64,000 nucleotides of DNA, taken from contig CAVYNE010000031.1 in NCBI GenBank assembly GCA_963769715.1, positions 310,001-374,000 on the forward strand, in the 5' to 3' direction. Of the stretch, positions 18,096-26,239 are shown one piece after another. Every line of letters begins with the position of its first letter. Within the stretch, counting starts at the first letter, position 1. This DNA is from Palsa-504 sp963769715. Its GTDB lineage: Bacteria > Actinomycetota > Actinomycetes > Streptosporangiales > Streptosporangiaceae. Both the position numbers and the translations under genes were made by a program. The notes beneath the pieces were generated by a model. The model was not told the DNA's origin. It made no database searches and was given only the letters and a program-made list of their open reading frames with translations.

Positions 18096-18250
18096 GTGCC
18101 CAGCAACCTACATCCGAGAAACCCAACCCCTGTCCCTGCTGAGGGCCTGTCAATCGGCCAGGCCGCGGAGGTGTGCGGGCTGACCATCGACACCCGCCGC
18201 TATTGGAAGCGTGCGGCACTACTCGGTACCCGGCGGCACGGCCGCTACGG
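18096..18250 (+). pseudogene. MerR-family regulator, N-terminal fragment
   Basis: Only the first helix-turn-helix of a MerR protein remains (LSIGQAAEVCGLTIDTRRYWKRAALL, about residues 18-43). The homology stops near 18240. The downstream sequence belongs to an acyl-CoA ligase on the opposite strand, so the dimerisation and effector domains are gone. It was probably the regulator of the divergent ABM and aldo/keto reductase genes. Confidence 0.7.
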
Positions 18251-19129
18251 CGACCAGTCGATCATCTGCCGCTTGACCGGCACGGGGCAGGGGGCGGCGG
18301 CGTGGATGGCGATCTCGAGCGAGGACAGGTCGTAGCGGCTGCGCAGCTGCGCGGGCAGCTTCAGCATCCGGCTGAACATCGTGGGGACGAGCTGGCTGTG
18401 CGTCACCCGGTAGCGTTCGACGAGGCTGAGGTACTGCCCGGGATCGAATTTCTCCATGATGATCACGGTTCCGCCGTTGCGGATGGCCAGGTTGACCGAG
18501 GCCTGCGGCGCCGAGTGGTAGAGCGGGGCGGGAGACAGGTAGGTGAGCCCCTCCCGGTACTGCCACAGCCGGGCGAGGAAGCTGAACACGGGGAGCAGGG
18601 CACCGGGCGGGACGTCGTCCAGCGGCCGCAGGATGCCCTTGGGCCGGCCGGTCGTGCCTGAGGAGTAGAGCATCGGCGTGCCCAGGCATTCATCGCCTAT
18701 CGGCGCGTCAGGGAAGCCGCGGGTCGCCGTTTCGAAGTCAGCGAACAGGCCGTCGTCTCCCTCCGGTGCCGTCCACGATCAGGCCGGAAGTCAGCCCCGG
18801 GCAGTCGCGCGCCGCCTCGATGGCCACATCCCGGCACGCCCGGGAGGTGATAAGGAGCTTGGAGGTGCTGTTGTTGAGGATGTAGGCCAGCTCCGGCGCG
18901 GTCAGGTAGGAGTTGACGCACGTGTAGTAGAGGCCTGCCGCTCCCCGGCACCGCAGGCCTCCAGGTACCGGTCGTTGTTCTCCATGAAGATGGCGTAGTG
19001 ATCCAGGCGGCCCAGCCCCCGGGCGCGCAGCAGATGGGCCAGCCTGTTGGTCAGGGCCTCGTATTCGGCGTAACAGACGCTTTCGCCGGTCGAGGCCATG
19101 ATGAACGCGGCCTGATCGGCGCGCTCCAC
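18251..19129 (-). pseudogene. Acyl-CoA synthetase (AMP-binding) fragment, multiply frameshifted
   Basis: Three frames together spell the first two thirds of an AMP-forming ligase. They run from MERADQAAFIMASTGESVCYAEYEALTNRLAHLLRARGL through YYTCVNSYLTAPELAYILNNS and LITSRACRDVAIEAARDCPGL to the AMP-binding motif MLYSSGTTGRPKGIL, and the homology ends at VKRQMIDW. Shifts lie near 18930 and 18750. The adenylation C-terminus is missing because the MerR fragment begins exactly there. The gene is non-functional. Confidence 0.8.
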
Positions 19130-20041
19130 GAGCGTGCCTGCCTGGGTACACCGAATTCCCCTTCGTGGCGCAAGTTCGTCACCTACCGTAGGCCCAGGCG
19201 CGGCCGGCCGTCGAGAACGACCAGTCAGCGCACGACCGGGACACAGCTAAGGCTGTGTCCGATCCTGGGCCCGGAACGGGAACGGAGGAACGCCTTCAGG
19301 CGCGATGAGAAGTGGTCACCTTTCCCGGTCGGACTCCGCTGACGTGCGGGAAACGGCCTGCAGCAGGGGCTTCGCGGGTTGCGCTCTCAGTTCGGGACAA
19401 ACAGCCTCACCCGCGAGCAGGGTAGCCCGACTGGGAGCCTAATTGGCTGCCAGCGGTCACCATCGCTCAGCCATATCCAGCCACACCGGACCTCGTACTG
19501 CCTGGTCAGACGGAACATCCAGCCCCGTCTGACGCCATCCAGGCACCCCACGGAATCGACTGAAACGCAAACAGGTCGTCAGCCGCACCGTCGAGGCGCA
19601 ACTCGGGTTCTCTCTCCGCCCGGCGCGCAAGGACGCTGGTCGGGTCGAGTGGCACACCGTCGAGTGGATGGGCCCCCGGCGGACCGGGAGGCACCGGCCA
19701 CCACGGCCGAGACCAGTCTGCGGCGTCAGTGGTGTCGAGACGATCTTGGCCGCCGATAAATGCGTTGCCGCATGTCAGCGTGCCGTCCTACGATGGGCGC
19801 GCCGCGGCAAGATATGTCCTCTGTATCAGGAAGGAGGCTCGCGATGTTCACTAATCGTCAGACGCCTTCAGGGGTTGCTCTCTAGCAAGCCCAGAGACGC
19901 ACTGCGGAGCCCTCAGGAGTCTGGCTCAGCCAATCCTGAGGGCGCCTTCTATCCAGAAGAGAAATGAATGTGTCATCTTCATACTTAAGTACCTTCTGGC
20001 TGTCGGGCCGGTCGAGGCGCGGAGCCAGACTGCTGCGGCGG
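19130..20041. other. Degenerate stretch, no gene supported
   Basis: No frame shows consistent coding character. The one clear structure is a perfect 9-bp stem with a TAAG loop at 19239-19260 (GGACACAGC/GCTGTGTCC), which might be a terminator or an old element end. Confidence 0.4.
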
Positions 20042-20389
20042 TTATGACAGCGGCCAGCCGCGGGCGCGATAGCCCACGGATCGCAAGTAGTCGCGGGCCT
20101 GCGCCACGGCGGCGTCGACGTCGACCAGGCTGAGGCCGACGATGTAGTCGTCCGGGTTCCCCTTGCCGTCGGTGTCATAGCTCAGCACCCAGCCGGATCG
20201 CCACCCGCGGCCGAGCGGGTAGCGCTCGTGCCAGATGAGCATCGCGGTCAGGTTGCCGTCGAACACCACGTCGCCCGGATCGAGGTCGTCCCCGAATATG
20301 CGGCCACTGAGGTCGGGCGGGACGATCACACGGACAGCAGGCAGTTCCTCGTCGCGGAGATGGCCGATCTCGCCAGCCGGCTTGGACAT
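20042..20389 (-). CDS. Hypothetical protein, about 115 residues
   Basis: A complete frame from ATG 20389 (MSKPAGEIGHLRDEELPAVRVIV...) with good codon use. The protein is soluble, acidic and Trp/Tyr-rich in the middle (LIWHERYPLGRGWRSGWVLSYDTDGKG), and ends in a helix (VDAAVAQARDYLRSVGYRARGW). I do not recognise the family. It stands alone among degenerate sequence in the island. Confidence 0.5.
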   Translation of the reverse strand: MSKPAGEIGHLRDEELPAVRVIVPPDLSGRIFGDDLDPGDVVFDGNLTAMLIWHERYPLGRGWRSGWVLSYDTDGKGNPDDYIVGLSLVDVDAAVAQARDYLRSVGYRARGWPLS

Positions 20390-20798
20390 AACCACAATCT
20401 AACTACGTGCGCGTGTTCCAACGGGCGTCGATGACCCAGCGTTACAAGTTGAACAGTTAGGCTTGTGGGCCGAGCTGCAGGCCTCATTCACAATCGACAT
20501 TATTTTCGTTCATTCGAACATTAGCGAAGGCAAGTAAATTCTGGGGAGCCAATAAGGGAGCCAATGGAGACAGACCTCGCGCGACGCCCTCCGACAGGCC
20601 ACGAAAGCTGCTGCTAGATGGCTTGTAGAGCGACATCAGGCGACGTCCCGCGACCGGACCGGGAAGCCGTAACGCGGCGGGTGCTCGCTAGAGCTCGAAC
20701 TCTCGACAGTGTGAGCGTCATCTCCGGCCAGGACTAATGGCACTTGCCGCGCTTGTGCCCAGGGTGCAGCGTCAAAGCAGAAAGCAGGGGTGATGGAG
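20390..20798. other. Intergenic stretch with a repeated AT-rich motif
   Basis: No gene seen. ATTCGAACATTAG at 20514-20526 recurs at 26056-26068. In both places GGGGAGCCA follows about 30 bases later. It may be a flank of a lost insertion. Confidence 0.4.
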
Positions 20799-21410
20799 AT
20801 GAATGACCACGACACCACGTTCATCCCGGGCAACGACACCCCGCCCGTCGTCGACAAGTTGCAGCGGATCGCCGACCATGAGCGCGGACTACGAACGACC
20901 GTGCCCGGCATGATCCAATCCGTCGGGCGCACCCAGGCGTTCGCCACCGGTGGCGAACGGGAGAAGATGCGGGCCGCCGACACGGACCGCGACCGCGTAC
21001 TGGAAGTCCTCAACACGGCCTACAGTGAAGGCCGGCTGTCCAAGGACGAGTACGACGGCCGCCTGGAGAACGCCTTTTCTGCGCGCACCTACGCCGACCT
21101 GGACCAGATCGTGACCGACCTGCCTGCCGCGCAGGCGACCGGGGTGACCCCGGTGGCCAAGATCAACGGGCTCGCGATAGCGAGCCTCACCTGCGGGCTC
21201 GCGCAGTTCGTGTTCGGGCCGCTGGCGATCATCCCGGCGATTGTGCTCGGCCACGTGGCCCGGCACCAGATCAAGCGCACCGGAGAACAGGGGGCTGGCC
21301 TGGCGCTCGCGGGCTTGATACTCGGCTGGGCGGCGGTGATCCTGGGCATCGTCCTGATCGTCGTCGTCGGCCTGGCCATGTCCGTCGGGATGCACGGCAC
21401 TGGGCACTAA
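20799..21410 (+). CDS. DUF1707 and DUF4190 membrane protein
   Basis: About 203 residues. An unusual polar N-terminal extension of about 55 residues precedes the DUF1707 motif MRAADTDRDRVLEVLNTAYSEGRLSKDEYDGRLENAFSARTYADLDQIVTDLP. A DUF4190 domain follows, with two membrane segments (GLAIASLTCGLAQFVFGPLAIIPAIVLG and GLALAGLILGWAAVILGIVLIVVVG). Both domains are common in actinobacterial membrane proteins of unknown role. The start is uncertain: ATG 20799 has AGGGG nearby, but ATG 20967 at the DUF1707 boundary is also possible. Confidence 0.8.
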   Translation: MNDHDTTFIPGNDTPPVVDKLQRIADHERGLRTTVPGMIQSVGRTQAFATGGEREKMRAADTDRDRVLEVLNTAYSEGRLSKDEYDGRLENAFSARTYADLDQIVTDLPAAQATGVTPVAKINGLAIASLTCGLAQFVFGPLAIIPAIVLGHVARHQIKRTGEQGAGLALAGLILGWAAVILGIVLIVVVGLAMSVGMHGTGH

Positions 21411-21839
21411 GGCGAGAAGAACCTCGGCTCGCCGTAGCCCCGGCGAAGACAAAAGCCCCGGACCGAGCGCGGCGGCGCGCGGACTGGCCATTCCAGCTGG
21501 ATTCAGTACGTCATCCACCTGCCGCATTCAGCTTCCCGACAATCCCGGCCAGCGTCAGGGTGGAGCGCCATGGACCCTACCCCGCACCCCTGGGGCTTCT
21601 CGCCCAGGTCTTGGGGCGTAACTGGCGAGTATAAGGACAGCGTGCCAATCGAGTGTGAGTTGCGCGTGAGTAGCTGCACGTCAGGCGAGCACGGTTCAGC
21701 CTTCGCAAACAGGCGTTCGCTGCCGCCAGTCCTGCTGCCAAGGCTCCTCCCAGCACCACCGCCACCGATGACAACGACATGATGTTCATCCTGCCGGCGG
21801 TGAGCCGGGGGTGTGCGGTGCGCCGAGTATGATAGTTGT
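21411..21839. other. Intergenic stretch, no gene supported
   Basis: Short frames on both strands lack coding character. The last 40 bases before the antitoxin start are the probable promoter of the second toxin-antitoxin pair, with TATGATAGT at about 21828-21836 resembling a -10 box. Confidence 0.35.
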
Positions 21840-22097
21840 ATGAAACGCATCACGGTAAGTCTCCCTGACGAACTGGTAGAGAAGATCAAGCGCGCTGCCG
21901 GAGGCAAGCGACAGGTCAGTTCGTATGTGGCCACCGCGTTGGAGGACTACCAGGAGCGCGAGACCTTGGACGACGTCCTGGCTGCCTGGCGGGAAGAGAC
22001 TCCGGTGCCTGAGGAGGTCCAGCGACAGGTTGAGGCCGAGCTTGATCATGCGGGGCTGCCTGGCCTGCCCGGAGGCGGCGACAGGCTGGCGGGGTGA
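21840..22097 (+). CDS. Ribbon-helix-helix (CopG-like) antitoxin
   Basis: 85 residues from ATG 21840. The N-terminus MKRITVSLPDELVEKIKRAAGGK is a ribbon-helix-helix DNA-binding strand and helix. An acidic tail (VLAAWREETPVPEEVQRQVEAEL) is suited to block the toxin. It overlaps the PIN gene by 4 bp. No clear palindromic operator was seen upstream. Confidence 0.85.
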   Translation: MKRITVSLPDELVEKIKRAAGGKRQVSSYVATALEDYQERETLDDVLAAWREETPVPEEVQRQVEAELDHAGLPGLPGGGDRLAG

Positions 22098-22489
22098 ACG
22101 CGGCTGCGACGACCGGGCTCACGCTCGACACTGGCGCGCTTCTTGCCCTCGACCACCCTGGCAAGGCCGTGGCCATGCAGGCACGAGTGGACGAGGCCCG
22201 GCGGCGTGGGGGAACTATCTGCATCCCGGTCGAAGTCGTCGCACAGGCATGGCGCAGTTCCCGCCAGGCCCGCCTCGCCAGGTTGCTCAAGTCTTCCGGT
22301 ATCGACATCTCGGTCATGACGCTGAGCGTGGCGCGGAGCGTCGGGTTGATGTGCGCGGAGGCTGACCATCACGACATAGTTGACGTCCATGTCGTGCTCT
22401 GCGCCCGGCAACGTCGTCACGCCATCGTCACCAGCGACCCCAACGACATTGCCCAGGTCGACCCAACGGTGCCGCGAATTCTCGTCTAG
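22094..22489 (+). CDS. PIN-domain toxin, VapC-like
   Basis: 131 residues from GTG 22094, overlapping the antitoxin stop (GTGA). The acidic site residues are visible: Asp12 in LTLDTGALLAL, Glu in IPVEVVAQAW, Asp in DIVDVHVVLCA and Asp in AIVTSDPNDIAQV. It is the second toxin-antitoxin pair in the island, unrelated in antitoxin type to the first, and it lies 39 bp before repeat R2. Confidence 0.87.
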   Translation: MNAAATTGLTLDTGALLALDHPGKAVAMQARVDEARRRGGTICIPVEVVAQAWRSSRQARLARLLKSSGIDISVMTLSVARSVGLMCAEADHHDIVDVHVVLCARQRRHAIVTSDPNDIAQVDPTVPRILV

Positions 22490-22527
22490 CTCGGGCATCG
22501 CCAGGCCGGAAGCTCGCCAGACACGAT

Positions 22528-22656
22528 TTCTCGTCTCAGGATGTGGGAACAGATAATTATTCGGATCTCGCTCCGGGACGTGTGCCCTTACGCCGGCCTT
22601 CCTGCGGGAACTACAGCGCTCCCTCCCCGCTGCCTTCTAAGCAGCGGGCGCGGGTT
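22528..22656 (+). repeat. att-like repeat R2 with tRNA-Arg 3' segment
   Basis: About 129 bp matching R1 (13629-13759). The tRNA-like part runs further than in R1, to 22669, covering the anticodon stem, T arm and most of the acceptor with one base missing (GCGGGCGCGGG for GCGGGTCGCGGG). The integrase remnant begins just beyond. Confidence 0.75.
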
Positions 22657-22689
22657 CGAATCCTGCCGGACGTGCTGGTCCGGGGCTTT

Positions 22690-22953
22690 TTGAAGCCCGT
22701 GAGCGAGGCCGGATTCGATCACGATCAGTTGGCGGTGTTCGTGTGGCGGGCCGATCGGGTTGGGGGTGATACGAAGACGCCGAAGTCACGGCGGACGCTG
22801 GCGCTACCGCGTCGGTGCGCGGAGGCGCTGCGGGAGGCGATCGCGTTGCTGGCGGGCCACAACCAGACCGCTACGACAGAACTGGTCTACCGGCATCAGA
22901 TCGCTCCCGCGCTCACTCGCGGCGCCGAGGTCATGGACCAGATCTTCGGCTAG
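22690..22953 (+). pseudogene. Tyrosine site-specific integrase, internally deleted C-terminal remnant
   Basis: The frame reads GDTKTPKSRRTLALPRRCAEALREAI, typical of the catalytic domain entry of actinobacterial integrases. It then jumps directly to LLAGHNQTATTELVYRHQIAPALTRGAEVMDQIFG, which holds the catalytic Tyr (VYRHQ). About 90 residues containing the R-H-x-x-R catalytic residues are missing between the two, as is the N-terminal core-binding domain. It is inactive, but its position next to R2 supports the att interpretation. Confidence 0.8.
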
Positions 22954-23322
22954 GAGACCGCGCTGCCCTTAGCTGTTTACGCAGCGGGCGAATGAATGTC
23001 CTGGGCGCTTATAACGAACTGTGATCGAATCGGCGGCGCTACTCGCGAGTAGCCGCCAATCTGTCGTCGTCGGGAGCTGAGGTCGAATAATCGCTCTCGA
23101 CGGTTATCACATCTCCGTTGCCGGGCCGGTACCCGGGCGCGGGCAAGCCGGCGAGCCTGACGCGGCGCAGCCGCGATATGTGCCCTATTGCGGGCCAGGG
23201 TAACGGGCCAGGGTGCAGACCAGGGTATACGGCCAGGGATCTCACCGGCGCACCGCGCCCATCTGACGCGCGATCGTGAGGGAGTACCGCATCGACCACC
23301 ACAACCATCAAGTGAGACCCAC
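22954..23322. other. Intergenic stretch, no gene supported
   Basis: No coding frame of its own. It carries the upstream region of the epoxide hydrolase gene, including several GGCCAGGG(T/A) repeats around 23192-23240. Confidence 0.35.
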
Positions 23323-24550
23323 ATGTCTGTCACGACCGAAACCTCAGCAGGCACCACGGCGATCTGGCCGTTCACGGTCCCGGTTGCCACCGAGGCCGAA
23401 CTGGAGGCGCTGCGTGCGCGCGTCGCGGCCACCCGCTGGCCCGACCAGGAGCTCGTCACGGATCATTCGCAGGGCCCGAAGCTGGCGGTCATGCAGGAAC
23501 TCGCCCGCTACTGGGCGACGGAGTACGACTGGCGCAGGTGCGAGGCGAAGTTGAGCGCCCTGCCGCACTTCATGACCGAGATCGACGGGCTGGACATCCA
23601 CTTCATCCACGTCCGCTCCGAGCATGAGAACGCGCTGCCGGTCATCATCACGCACGGGTGGCCCGGCTCGGTCATCGAGCTGCTGGCGATCATCGACCCG
23701 CTCACCAATCCCACCGCCCACGGCGGCAGCGCATCGGACGCCTTCGACGTGGTCATCCCGTCGATGCCGGGCTACGGGTACTCCGCCAAGCCGCGGGAGA
23801 CCGGCTGGGGCCCGGACCGCATCGCCCGGGCCTGGACCGAACTGATGAGGCGCCTGGGCTACACCCGGTTCGTGGCGCAAGGCGGCGACTGGGGCGCGAT
23901 CATCACCGACCTGATGGCCGTGCAGGCACCCCCGGAACTGCTCGGCATGCACACCAACATGGCCGGCGTTGTCCCGGCCGATGTCTCAACGGCGCTCGCG
24001 CGTAACGTCCTTGGGGGCCGGCGGCCCGCCGCCGTCGGGGCTGTCCGCCGAGGAGAGCCGCACGTACGAGCAGCTGAACTTCTTCTACACCAAGGGCATC
24101 GGCTGCGGGATAGAAATGATCACCCAGCCGCAGACGCTCTACGGGATCGCGGACTCACCCGTCGGCCTGGCCGCCTGGATGCTCAACCACGACGCGGCCA
24201 GCTACTCCGACATCGCGGACGCCGTCGCGGGGCACCCCGTCGGCAACCTGACCCGGGACGAAGTCCTCAACAATGTCACGTTCTACTGGCTGACCAACAC
24301 CGGGATTTCCTCGGCCCGGCTGTACTGGGAGAACACGTCCGACTTCTTCGGCGTCAAAAACGTAGCCATCCCGGCCGCCGTCACCGTCTCCCCCAAGGAG
24401 ATCTACAAGGCCCCGCGCAGCTGGGCCGGGCGGGCCTACCCCAAGCTCATCTACTTCAACGAGGTCGAGGAGGGCTGCCACTTCGCCGCCTGGCAGGAGC
24501 CGACGCTGTTCACCGCCGAGGTCCGCGCGGCGTTCCGGTCACTGCGCTAG
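23323..24550 (+). pseudogene. Epoxide hydrolase, single-base frameshift
   Basis: An alpha/beta-hydrolase of the EHN (microsomal-type) epoxide hydrolase family. The N-terminal domain (WPFTVPVATEAELEALRARVAATRWPDQE) leads to the oxyanion motif THGWPGS and the nucleophile Asp in QGGDWGA. At about 24016 a run of five G shifts the frame. The second frame continues AGGPPPSGLSAEESRTYEQL and ends with the His motif EGCHFAAWQEP. Removing one G restores a normal protein of about 408 residues. Either a recent loss or a homopolymer sequencing error. Such enzymes hydrolyse xenobiotic or fatty epoxides. Confidence 0.85.
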
Positions 24551-24662
24551 ACCACACCTCTGCATGCACCCTAGCTCGGCGGGGTCCCGAGTGGCTCAAC
24601 TCAGGGCTACTCGGCCCCGCCGCGCTGCGCGCCACGTCGTCCTGATGGACCTCTGGACGCTG

Positions 24663-24889
24663 ACGTACATCACCATGTTCGACTTCCAGCGGCTGCGGCA
24701 CAGGACATCACCGCCGCCCCGTTCCTGGCCGCGTCGATCTTCCTGGACATCTCGAACGTCTTCCTGTTCTTTCTGTCCATCGTCTCCGGCCGGGAAGAGG
24801 GCTGCGAGGTCATGGGCAGCCTCGATGAGATCATGGCCGGATACGACGGCCTCCGGACCAGCCAGACAACTTCTAAGGATCTGTCATGA
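24663..24889 (+). pseudogene. Bax-inhibitor-1-like C-terminal fragment
   Basis: From 24692 the frame reads AAAQDITAAPFLAASIFLDISNVFLFFLSIVSG and runs to a stop at 24889. Just upstream in another frame is LTYITMFDFQRL. Both fit the last two helices of Bax-inhibitor-1/YccA membrane proteins (Asp-x-Gln-Arg, then a hydrophobic LDISNVFLFFL helix). The rest of the gene is missing. The stop overlaps the ATG of the next gene. Confidence 0.45.
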
Positions 24890-25905
24890 CAGCACATTGG
24901 CCGGTGCCCGCCGGGCTGCACACGTCCTCGACCCGGCTGCCCGTTGAGAGCAGGCTGCCTTCCTTCGACGGTGCGACCGGATGGCTCAATTCACCGCCGC
25001 TGACAGCCGCCGACCTGCGCGGGAAGGTCGCTCTGGTCAACTTCTGGACCTACACCTGCATCAACTGGCTACGCCAGCTTCCCTACGTCCGCGCCTGGGC
25101 CGGCAGATACTCCGGCCACGGGCTGATCGTGGTCGGGGTTCACACCCCCGAATTCGGGTTCGAGCACAATCTCGACAACGTCCGCCGCGCTGTGCAGGAC
25201 ATGCGGGTCGATTACCCGGTCGCGATCGACAACCACTATGCGGTATGGAGCGCCTTCGCCAACCACTACTGGCCGGCCCTGTACTTCGCCGACGCGCAGG
25301 GCCGCATCCGGCACCACCACTTCGGCGAAGGCGAATACCAGCAGTCGGAAATGGTGATCCAGCAACTGCTGGCCGAGGGCGGATCCGCCGACCTAGGTCA
25401 TGAGCTGGTATCCGTCGATGCCCGCGATGCGGAAGCGCCCGCCGACTGGGCCGCCCTGAGATCACCAGAGAACTACACCGGCTACGAGCGGACCGAGAAC
25501 TTCGCGTCCCCCGGCGGCGCGGTACGGGGAAAGCGTCACGCCTATGAGGCCCCGGCAGAGCTGAGACTCAATTACTGGGCCCTGTCCGGAGACTGGACAA
25601 TGGAGGAACAGGCCGCCACGCTGAACCAGGCCGGCGGGCGGATCGCGTACCGCTTCCACGCCCGCGACCTGCACCTGGTCATGAGGCCCGCCGTAGAGGG
25701 CACGCCAGTGCGGTTCCGCGTGCTCATCGACGGACAGCCGCCAGGTGCGGCGCACGGGGTCGACGTTGACGACTAGGGCCACGGAACGGTGGCCGAAGAA
25801 CGACTACACCAGCTCATCCGGCAGTCCGGCCCCATCACCGACCGCACCTTCGAGATCGCCTTCCTCGATCCCGACGTCCAGGCCTACGCGTTCACCTTCG
25901 GCTAA
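24886..25905 (+). pseudogene. DipZ-type thioredoxin/NHL-like redoxin, nonsense mutation
   Basis: A DipZ C-terminal-like protein: a thioredoxin fold (LRGKVALVNFWTYTCINWLRQLPYVRAWA, about residues 42-70) followed by a carbohydrate-binding-like domain. An in-frame TAG at 25774-25776 stops it at 296 residues. The following frame reads GHGTVAEERLHQLIRQSGPITDRTFEIAFLDPDVQAYAFTFG to a natural end, so a CAG to TAG change is likely. The redox motif, expected as Cys-Ile-Asn-Cys, here reads Cys-Ile-Asn-Trp, so the resolving cysteine is also lost. Two independent lesions argue for real decay rather than sequencing error. Confidence 0.8.
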
Positions 25906-26239
25906 ATCAGGCGGGCCCGGCCACGTCATTCACGCCCATGATGAACCCGGTGCTCACCGAGATCCGGTGCGGTACCGGGTCGGGCTCCGCCCTCAGGCCC
26001 GCGGAGGCTGGCCGACAACCTAGTGCCGGGTTCAACCGATACTGCTTTCTCCCATTCGAACATTAGAGACATTAACGAGATCCGAGGAGCGAGGTGGGGA
26101 GCCATTGCTGATCCTTCGAGGCCACTACGGCGCTCCTGCAGCAGGATCCGATGCTTCGGGCGGCAGTCGAGCCGGCCGCAGACGCGGGAACGACATGATT
26201 GTGCCGTTCCCGCGGACCTATTGCGGTCAACTAACTCAG
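25906..26239. other. Intergenic stretch with island-edge repeats
   Basis: No gene. Holds the second copy of ATTCGAACATTAG (26056-26068) and the 44-bp match to the sequence beside the tRNA (26123-26166). These suggest an old boundary between insertions. Confidence 0.45.

Noticed and set aside
19239..19260. Hairpin GGACACAGC-TAAG-GCTGTGTCC as an insertion sequence end
   Set aside because: No partner inverted repeat, target duplication or transposase fragment was seen nearby.
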